A stretch of 8,780 nt of DNA from positions 1-8,780 of the forward strand of contig CAKTOB010000045.1 of NCBI GenBank assembly GCA_934589525.1. The letters run 5' to 3'. This document shows, piece after piece, positions 1 through 4,314 of the stretch. The stretch is from an uncultured Oscillospiraceae bacterium. Its GTDB lineage: Bacteria; Bacillota; Clostridia; Oscillospirales; Oscillospiraceae. Position 1 is the stretch's first letter. Each line of letters opens with the position of its first letter. A program made the position numbers and the translations under genes. The notes under the pieces are model-generated. The model did no database searches. It was not told the DNA's origin and worked only from the letters and a program-made list of their open reading frames with translations.

Positions 1-78
1 GCCGGACTTGCTGCCGCAGGCGGTCAGCAGCCCCAGGCACAGGGTCAGTGCAAGTACAATGGAAATGGTCTTTTTCAT
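1..78 (-). CDS. metQ: MetQ-type methionine-binding lipoprotein, N-terminus only
   Basis: Only the first 26 codons are in the window; the gene runs off the left edge. The visible part is a lipoprotein signal peptide: MKK, a hydrophobic stretch, then the lipobox LLTAC with the acylated cysteine at residue 21, followed by a GSKSG linker. A ribosome binding site AAGGAG (89-94) sits 10 bases before the ATG. As the third gene after metN and metI it is inferred to be the substrate-binding lipoprotein that delivers methionine (often D- and L-forms) to the permease outside the membrane. The ligand-binding domain is not visible, so identity rests on the signal peptide plus operon position. Confidence 0.82.
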   Translation of the reverse strand, partial: MKKTISIVLALTLCLGLLTACGSKSG

Positions 79-149
79 AATTGATACACTCCTTCTCAGG
101 GAAAATCTATTTCTACGGGAAAACCCGATGAAATACTTGGTTTTTGTTC

Positions 150-860
150 CTAGTTCTTATTCCGCAGCCGCTTGTCGGTGCGCTGGGCCAGGCGGGTGCC
201 CAGAGACTGGAAGATCTGCACCAGCACCACCAAGCCGATCACGGCCGCCCACATGACCAGGAACTTAAAGTTGTAGTAGCCATAGTTGATGGCCAGCTTG
301 CCCAGGCCGCCGCCGCCGATGATACCGGCCATGGCGCCGTAGCCCAGGATGGTGGCCACGGTAATGGTGCCGCCGGAAATCAGGCTGGGCAGGGCTTCGG
401 GAAGCAGGACTTTCCGGACGATCTGGAAGGCCCCGGCACCCATGGACTGGGCCGCCTCGATGACACCTTGGTTGACCTCCCGCAGGCTGGATTCCACCAT
501 CCGGGCAACCAGGGGAAAAGCCGCAATGACCATGGGGGGAATGGTGGCGGTGGTGCCGACCTTGGTACCCACCAGGATTTTCGACAGGGGCAGGGCGATG
601 ATCATGAGAATCAGGAAGGGCACGCTGCGCAGCAGATTGATAAGGCCGTTCAGCACCGCCATGAGCCACCGGGGCAGGGGACGGATGCCGTCCTTCTCGC
701 CGGTGACCAGCAGCACGCCCACAGGCAGGCCGATGACGTAGGCAAACAATACTTCCAGGGCCAGAGAATACAGGGTTTCCCACAGGGCGAAGCCGTATTC
801 GCTGGAAATGATCTCCATTTGTGCGGCCACCTTGGCCGCGTCCGAAAACAAATCAAACAT
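150..860 (-). CDS. metI: Methionine ABC transporter permease MetI
   Basis: Membrane permease of the MetNIQ importer, 236 residues, which is normal for the family (about 215-235). Hydrophobic segments are visible around residues 28-53, 66-98, 103-118, 160-185 and 198-220, as expected for a five-helix permease. The cytoplasmic coupling (EAA) loop that docks on the ATPase is seen around residues 135-157, with EAAQSMGA followed by LLPEALP. The GYGAMAGIIGGGGLG stretch (173-187) is characteristic of MetI proteins. The ATG overlaps the last 8 bases of metN, giving translational coupling. The tail is basic (TDKRLRNKN). A 71-base gap carrying the next ribosome binding site leads to metQ. Confidence 0.95.
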   Translation of the reverse strand: MFDLFSDAAKVAAQMEIISSEYGFALWETLYSLALEVLFAYVIGLPVGVLLVTGEKDGIRPLPRWLMAVLNGLINLLRSVPFLILMIIALPLSKILVGTKVGTTATIPPMVIAAFPLVARMVESSLREVNQGVIEAAQSMGAGAFQIVRKVLLPEALPSLISGGTITVATILGYGAMAGIIGGGGLGKLAINYGYYNFKFLVMWAAVIGLVVLVQIFQSLGTRLAQRTDKRLRNKN

Positions 861-1863
861 GTTCCGTTACCTCCTCGGCACGGACGCCCGTGCAGCTGTT
901 CAGGAAATCCAGGATTTCCCGGGTCTTGCCTTCCTCCTCCGGCAATGTCACCAGCATGGTGCCAAAGGCCTTGCCGTCCACGTTCCGGGTGGCGGCACCC
1001 ATAATGGACAGCTCCACGCCGGTTTTCTTAATGAGCTGGGCGAACACCGGGGCCTCGGAAACGCCGCCGTTAAAGGCGATGCGGGCCATCCGCAGACCCG
1101 GCACCAGGGCGGGCTCCGCCACCGCCGGGCTCACCAGCCGCCGCCCGGCCTGGGACTGGGGATTGGAGAATACCTGCTCCACCTGGCCGATTTCCACCAC
1201 CTTGCCGGAGTCCAGAATGGCCACCCGGTTGCAGATCTGCTCAATGACGGACATCTGGTGGGTGATGATGATGACGGTAATGCCCCGCTCCCGGTTGATT
1301 TTTTGCAGCAGCTCCAGGATTTGCCCCGTGGTCTTGGGGTCCAGGGCAGAGGTGGCTTCGTCACACAGCAGCACCTCCGGGTCGGATGCCAGGGCCCTTG
1401 CAATGGCGATGCGCTGCTTCTGGCCGCCGGAGAGCTGTACCGGGTAGGCCCCGGCTTTGTCGGGAAGCCCTACGGTCTCCAGCAATTCCTGGGCTCTGGC
1501 CCGGGCCTGCTTTTTGGGAACCCCCGCCAGCTCCATGGGGAAGCAGATGTTATCCAGGGCGGTACGCTGGTCTAAGAGGTTGAAGCTCTGGAAAATCATG
1601 GAGATTTTTCTTCTCTGAGCCCGCAGCTGCTTCTGGGGCAGGGCCAGCAGGTCCTCGCCGTGGAAGAGCACCTTGCCGCTGTCCGGCCGCTCCAACAGGT
1701 TGATGCACCGGACCAGGGTGCTCTTTCCCGCACCGCTCAGGCCGATAATGCCGAAAATATCGCCTTTTTCAATGGAAATGGATACGTTCTGTAGGGCATT
1801 GACCTGGTTCTCACCGGACCCGAAGGTTTTGTTCAGCGCCTGCAGCTCGATGATCGACGACAT
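853..1863 (-). CDS. metN: Methionine ABC transporter ATPase MetN with NIL domain
   Basis: ATP-hydrolysing subunit of the methionine importer, 336 residues (family about 340). In order: Walker A GLSGAGKST (41-49), Q-loop glutamine 92, signature LSGGQ (144-148), Walker B VLLCDE (164-169) with catalytic Glu169, D-loop SALD, and switch His202. The C-terminal region (about 255-330) matches the NIL/ACT-like regulatory domain that in MetN proteins binds methionine and mediates trans-inhibition. That domain separates MetN from general amino-acid ABC ATPases. The start has a strong AAGGAGG ribosome binding site 7 bases upstream. It is first in the operon, directly after a methionine T-box terminator, and overlaps metI by 8 bases. 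Confidence 0.96.
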   Translation of the reverse strand: MSSIIELQALNKTFGSGENQVNALQNVSISIEKGDIFGIIGLSGAGKSTLVRCINLLERPDSGKVLFHGEDLLALPQKQLRAQRRKISMIFQSFNLLDQRTALDNICFPMELAGVPKKQARARAQELLETVGLPDKAGAYPVQLSGGQKQRIAIARALASDPEVLLCDEATSALDPKTTGQILELLQKINRERGITVIIITHQMSVIEQICNRVAILDSGKVVEIGQVEQVFSNPQSQAGRRLVSPAVAEPALVPGLRMARIAFNGGVSEAPVFAQLIKKTGVELSIMGAATRNVDGKAFGTMLVTLPEEEGKTREILDFLNSCTGVRAEEVTEHV

Positions 1864-1877
1864 GTAATTCCTCCTTC

Positions 1878-1915
1878 AAAATAGAAATCGTCCTTGTGCC
1901 TGGGCACAAGGACGA
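1878..1915 (-). terminator. T-box intrinsic terminator before metN
   Basis: On the minus strand, CGTCCTTGTGCC and GGCACAAGGACG (within 1888-1915) form a 12-13 bp perfect stem with a very small loop, followed by TTTCTATTTT. It lies between the T-box core and the metN ribosome binding site, so it is the conditional terminator of the riboswitch. Confidence 0.9.
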
Positions 1916-2147
1916 CATGGATCGTGTTACCACCTTGTTTCGCCCTGACCTCACGGCCAGGACCTCGGGGAGTACCAATATACTCCTGCGCGATAACGGG
2001 CGCACCCGTCGGGGGCTCAACGCTTCACCCCCGCGGCTCCGGGACCATGTTCGGCAGGCTCTGCGTACCCCTTTCCACCTAACGGGGCTCTCTGTAGGCT
2101 CGGCGCTGCTTACTCTTCCCATCTTTGCCTTGTTCTTGTTGGTTTAT
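1880..2147 (-). promoter_or_regulatory. Methionine-specific T-box riboswitch controlling metNIQ
   Basis: The minus-strand leader of metN shows canonical T-box parts. Stem I begins near 2121 (GGGAAGAGTAAGCAG). Its distal hairpin has CCCC/GGGG around the GGTGGAAA loop, and the 3' side of the specifier loop contains AUG at 2046-2048, the methionine codon. Further on is a CCCGTTATCGCG segment typical before the antiterminator, then the T-box core AAGGTGGTAACACG (1923-1936). The UGGU at 1929-1932 can pair with the ACCA end of an uncharged methionine tRNA whose discriminator is A. A terminator hairpin follows. Reading: uncharged tRNA-Met accumulates when methionine is short, antitermination occurs and the transporter is made. 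Stem I edges are approximate. Confidence 0.93.
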
Positions 2148-2153
2148 GGCCAC

Positions 2154-2182
2154 ATAATACCCCAATTTCCCCAATTTGTCAA
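2154..2182 (-). promoter_or_regulatory. Sigma-A promoter of the T-box/metNIQ operon
   Basis: On the minus strand, TTGACA (2177-2182), exactly 17 bases, then TATTAT (2154-2159). Transcription would start near 2147, about 25 bases before Stem I of the T-box. Near-consensus boxes suggest constitutive initiation, with control by attenuation. Confidence 0.85.
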
Positions 2183-2224
2183 TGGCTTTTCTTCCAAAGC
2201 CTTCAAGGGAAAACTGTTTGCCCG

Positions 2225-2581
2225 CTATAAGATCCCCTGATAGTCAAGCAGCTCCAGTACCTGCTGCCCCCGGGCGGTGAGAGCCAGACTTCCCTGGATG
2301 GGGGACTTTAAATACCATTCCTCCCGGCAGCCCTTCAGGGGAAGCCGGTAGTCAATGGAAATCAGCTGCTTTTTTTCAAGCACCTGTAAAACGGCGGTCA
2401 TCTCCGGGTCTTCTTCGAAAAGGGGCACTTCTCCGTCGATTTTTCGCCCCACCGGGAGAAAGGGGGCCTGGGCCAGTCGGTTCAGAAATTCCAGTTCCGG
2501 GGCGGTGACGGTCAGGCTCCCGTCGCAGCCTCCGCAGCCGGTGCAGCTTTCGCAGCTGCCGCAAGTGTGTTTCTGCTCCAT
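2225..2581 (-). CDS. Cysteine-rich hypothetical protein, possible winged-helix domain
   Basis: 118 residues; I do not recognise a named family. Cysteines 7, 10, 13, 16 and 19 are each three residues apart in a Gly/Ser-rich N-terminus, a likely metal or iron-sulfur binding tail. A sixth cysteine is at 85. The rest (about 27-115) is soluble. The order helix, helix (MTAVLQVLEKKQLISIDY), strand pair, then LTARGQQVLELL resembles a winged-helix fold, where an 'LT..G' turn is common. The gene starts 4 bases after the DtxR-like gene with only a weak ribosome binding site, so translational coupling is likely. Inference: it works with that metal-dependent repressor, perhaps as a metal/redox sensor or co-regulator. 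No signal peptide or membrane segment. The protein call is good; the function is unknown. Confidence 0.82.
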   Translation of the reverse strand: MEQKHTCGSCESCTGCGGCDGSLTVTAPELEFLNRLAQAPFLPVGRKIDGEVPLFEEDPEMTAVLQVLEKKQLISIDYRLPLKGCREEWYLKSPIQGSLALTARGQQVLELLDYQGIL

Positions 2582-2585
2582 GGGC

Positions 2586-2951
2586 TTACAGAGTTCTTGC
2601 GTGACGCTTGATGGCCTGGAAGGTCTCGTCGCTGATCACATGCTCCATGCGGCAGGCATCCGCCGCGGCGGTCTCCTCGGAAACCCCCAGACTCACCAGG
2701 GTCTTGGAGAGCACCGTGTGCCGCTCATAAATGGTCTCCGCCAGGGTCCGCCCCTTTTCGGTCAGCAGCAGCCCCCCATCCTTGTCCACGGTAACGTAAT
2801 TTTCCGCCCGCAGAATGCCCATGGCCCGGGAGACGCTGGGCTTGGAGTAGCCCAGGTATTCCCCAACATCTACAGAGCGGACAAAGCCCTGCCGCTGGCT
2901 GAGGACTAAAATGGCTTCCAAATACATTTCGCCGGATTCGTGTACACTCAT
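2586..2951 (-). CDS. DtxR/MntR-family metal-dependent transcriptional regulator
   Basis: 121 residues from the ATG at 2951, chosen because an AGAAAGGA ribosome binding site lies about 10 bases upstream and homologues start just before the GEMYLEAI helix. A longer reading from 3029 would begin upstream of the palindrome and predicted transcript start. The winged helix-turn-helix spans about 10-65, with recognition helix YSKPSVSRAMGIL. The dimerisation/metal domain covers about 66-121. Likely ligands are Met9, His78, Cys100, Glu103 and His104. CRMEH matches the Cys-x-x-Glu-His arrangement of DtxR/IdeR rather than the Glu of Bacillus MntR, which favours iron sensing, but this is inference. The C-terminal SH3-like domain is absent, as in short MntR-type members. 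First gene of a unit with the cysteine-rich protein. Confidence 0.93.
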   Translation of the reverse strand: MSVHESGEMYLEAILVLSQRQGFVRSVDVGEYLGYSKPSVSRAMGILRAENYVTVDKDGGLLLTEKGRTLAETIYERHTVLSKTLVSLGVSEETAAADACRMEHVISDETFQAIKRHARTL

Positions 2952-2989
2952 ATGTCTCGGATTCCTTTCTAAGGGCTCTGCGGCCCTGT

Positions 2990-3014
2990 GGTTTGGGAAT
3001 ATTATACCCAAACC
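2990..3014. promoter_or_regulatory. Palindromic operator at the regulator promoter
   Basis: GGTTTGGG (2990-2997) and CCCAAACC (3007-3014) flank a 9-base AT-rich centre that is itself nearly symmetric. In all, 11 of 12 base pairs across the odd central base at 3002 are complementary. It covers the -10 box of the DtxR-like gene. Family members bind such palindromes, so this is the probable autoregulatory site. Confidence 0.75.
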
Positions 3015-3029
3015 GGGCGGGAAAAGCAA
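3001..3029 (-). promoter_or_regulatory. Promoter of the DtxR-like regulator unit
   Basis: On the minus strand a perfect TATAAT (3001-3006) lies inside the palindrome, 17 bases from a weak -35 TTGCTT (3024-3029). The predicted start near 2994 gives a leader of about 43 bases to the ATG at 2951. Confidence 0.7.
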
Positions 3030-3044
3030 GGGAGAGAATCGTTA

Positions 3045-3073
3045 TTGACATCCCACCCCCAAATGGCTATACT
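3045..3073 (+). promoter_or_regulatory. Promoter of the small membrane protein gene
   Basis: TTGACA (3045-3050), 17 bases, TATACT (3068-3073). It is back to back with the regulator promoter, with 15 bases between the two -35 boxes. The palindrome does not overlap it, so direct repression from that site is not obvious. Confidence 0.82.
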
Positions 3074-3106
3074 GAATTTACCATATTATATAAGGAGGCA
3101 CACAAC

Positions 3107-3307
3107 ATGGAAGAAATCAAAAAGTATTGGGACAAGCTGGACGGCCTGATGCTCATCCGCAAACGGGAGCTGTTCCTGGGCGGCGCCCTCTGCCTCATGA
3201 CCGGCCTCACCGCAGGCCTGCTGCTCTCCCCCAGAAAAACCGTCATCATCGAGCAGAAAGATAAGGAGGAGGAAGAGAAGAAGCGGCGGTTGTTTGGGAA
3301 ACGGTAA
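3107..3307 (+). CDS. Small single-pass membrane protein, unknown function
   Basis: 66 residues from the ATG at 3107, chosen because TAAGGAGG (3090-3097) lies 9 bases upstream and a strong promoter is in place. An earlier in-frame ATG at 2993 would lie upstream of the promoter. The N-terminus is a charged amphipathic segment (1-21), then one transmembrane helix (about 22-41, glycine- and leucine-rich, ending in LLLSPRK). The tail alternates Lys/Arg and Glu (KDKEEEEKKRRLFGKR). The 'G..AGLLLSP' pattern before a charged tail is reminiscent of YtxH-like small envelope proteins, but the match is weak. It is transcribed away from the metal regulator; a functional link is possible but unproven. No clear terminator follows. 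Confidence 0.8.
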   Translation: MEEIKKYWDKLDGLMLIRKRELFLGGALCLMTGLTAGLLLSPRKTVIIEQKDKEEEEKKRRLFGKR

Positions 3308-3342
3308 AAAACGCACATATCAGGAACACCGCAGTTGGAGAG

Positions 3343-3394
3343 TTGACAGTTGACAGTTATTTCCAATTGACAATTAACAATTGACAATTGACAA
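3343..3394 (+). repeat. Heptamer array 1 (TTGACAG / TTGACAA)
   Basis: Two TTGACAG units (3343-3356), a 10-base connector starting TTATTTC, then TTGACAA, TTAACAA, TTGACAA, TTGACAA (3367-3394). The same heptamers recur at 6549-6613, 7006-7033 (inverted) and 8706-8719. Short frames translated through it are artefacts of the repeat. Confidence 0.9.
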
Positions 3395-3451
3395 TGATCG
3401 GGTGACGGAGGTATCCGTTTTTAGAATATGTTGGTTAAAGAATACACCCAT

Positions 3452-3748
3452 CAGCGAAACTGTAGGGAACGGCCTATGTGCCGTTCCGGGAACGCCTCGA
3501 ATACAAATCTGTGCGGTTAAATGGTACCACCCATCGATATGTCATCCCGAGGGAGCGAATGCGAGTCGAGGGATCTTCCCAAGTTGCAATCTTTACCTTG
3601 CGTAGGTTGTTTTTGCAACTTGAGTAGATTCCTCGGCTCACTGCGTTCGCTCGGAATGACATATCGGGGGGTGGCTCGGGTTGTCCGCACGGGTTATATT
3701 TGCAACGCCTCCGGAACGGCACATAGGCCGTTCCCTACGGTTTCGCTG
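3452..3748. repeat. 297-bp foldback (MITE-like) element
   Basis: The two halves are inverted copies. CAGCGAAAC at 3452 matches the reverse complement of the segment ending at 3748, and pairing continues with interruptions to AAGTTGCAA (3581-3589) and TTGCAACTT (3613-3621), leaving a 23-base loop. Nested in it is an inner inverted repeat (about 3538-3665) whose ends read CGATATGTCAT and ATGACATATCG. Each outer arm carries its own small hairpin, GGAACGGC with GCCGTTCC (3466-3487 and 3713-3734). There is no coding frame of note, so this is a non-autonomous palindromic element rather than an insertion sequence with transposase. Confidence 0.88.
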
Positions 3749-3806
3749 GAAGGTTTTACCTCTGCGTCTGTTGTTCCTACAATGCACAACGCCGTACCGC
3801 CCCGAC
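3749..3806 (-). repeat. Repeat tail copy A (inverted)
   Basis: Read on the minus strand this contains GGGGCGGTACGGCGTT, then ATTGTAGGAACAA and GCGCAGAGGTAAAAC. It matches, with small differences, the tails at about 6686-6741 and 6941-6995. It abuts the foldback element on its left and repeat R1 on its right. Confidence 0.8.
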
Positions 3807-3815
3807 ACCCCCTTG

Positions 3816-3863
3816 CCTCTCCCTTTGGGAGAGGTGGCCGAGCGCAAGCGAGGACGGAGAGGG
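3816..3863 (+). repeat. Two-hairpin repeat R1
   Basis: A first hairpin CCTCTCCC-TTT-GGGAGAGG (3816-3834), linker TGGC, an imperfect second hairpin, then ACGGAGAGGG. Same layout as R2-R5, although its second stem is the poorest of the set. Confidence 0.75.
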
Positions 3864-3914
3864 TCAACGTTGAGGATTTAGGTGGACGTTATCATTTAAA
3901 GAAACGCCCCAAGG

Positions 3915-3961
3915 CCCTCTCAGTCTCGGCTACGCCGAGCCAGCTCTCCCAAAGGGAGAGC
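3915..3961 (-). repeat. Two-hairpin repeat R2 (inverted)
   Basis: On the minus strand: GCTCTCCC-TTT-GGGAGAGC (3943-3961), linker TGG, CTCGGC-GTA-GCCGAG (3925-3939), then ACTGAGAGGG. It mirrors R4 with different but still complementary stem sequences. Confidence 0.82.
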
Positions 3962-3966
3962 CAAGA

Positions 3967-4001
3967 GCCTGCGGGCGGTTTCCCTTCCCCGAAGGGGAAG
4001 G
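3967..4001 (-). repeat. Partial two-hairpin repeat R6 (inverted)
   Basis: On the minus strand: CCTTCCCC-TTC-GGGGAAGG (3983-4001), linker GAAA, then a short second hairpin GCC-CGCA-GGC (3967-3976). The trailing GATGAGGGG block of the full repeat is missing and R2 begins directly after, so it looks truncated. From 4002 to about 4170 I see only AT-rich sequence with no feature. Confidence 0.7.
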
Positions 4002-4172
4002 TCTTGGAGATCCTATTTTACTTTGTAACCAAAATGACAAAACAATGAGAAAACATTGCCGCAAATGTCCCGAAATGATGGGGAAACGGGGAAAGAAAAG
4101 AAACGGAAACAAAGAAAAGGTGCGAGCGTAACTTGCTTGTAATTAATTTTGTAATTTTTTGTAATTTTCCTC

Positions 4173-4201
4173 TTGACGAAATGAAGATTCCGGTATATAA
4201 T
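4173..4201 (+). promoter_or_regulatory. Promoter of the surface protein gene
   Basis: TTGACG (4173-4178), 17 bases, perfect TATAAT (4196-4201), preceded by AT-rich TGTAATT tracts that could act as an UP element. The predicted start is near 4208. Confidence 0.88.
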
Positions 4202-4207
4202 ACAGCT

Positions 4208-4300
4208 ACACAAGGAAAGCACCCGGAGCCAACCACCATCGGCTGGGGACTTTCACCTGACCGCTGGTGCGTACCGGCTATTTTAAAAATCCATTTTATT
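4208..4300 (+). promoter_or_regulatory. Potentially structured 5' leader of the surface protein mRNA
   Basis: About 107 bases separate the predicted transcription start from the ATG. GCACC (4219-4223) can pair with GGTGC (4266-4270), enclosing an AGCC/GGCT hairpin (4227-4230 with 4241-4244); the enclosed CCGG could instead pair with CCGG at 4274-4277. The ribosome binding site AGGAGGA (4301-4307) is outside the structure. I could not match it to a riboswitch class that I know. Confidence 0.4.
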
Positions 4301-4314
4301 AGGAGGATTACATT

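Noticed and set aside
144..1583. Several long plus-strand open frames (up to 286 codons) across metI and metN
   Set aside because: They lie opposite clearly conserved transporter genes, have compositions typical of antisense translation and lack ribosome binding sites.
2184..2224. Possible terminator after the cysteine-rich gene (GGCTTT / AAAGCC)
   Set aside because: The stem is short and no T-run follows it on the minus strand. Transcripts may read into the T-box leader instead.
2586..3029. A longer 147-residue reading of the DtxR-like regulator from 3029
   Set aside because: It would start upstream of the predicted -10 box and palindrome; the ATG at 2951 has a ribosome binding site and matches the family N-terminus.
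3343..3394. Could the heptamer arrays be a CRISPR array or origin iterons?
   Set aside because: There are no spacers, the unit is only 7 bases, no cas, replication initiator or DnaA-box cluster is nearby, and the arrays are scattered through the window.
3521..4048. A 175-codon plus-strand frame in the repeat region
   Set aside because: It runs through the foldback arms and the two-hairpin repeats, has no ribosome binding site and no protein-like composition.
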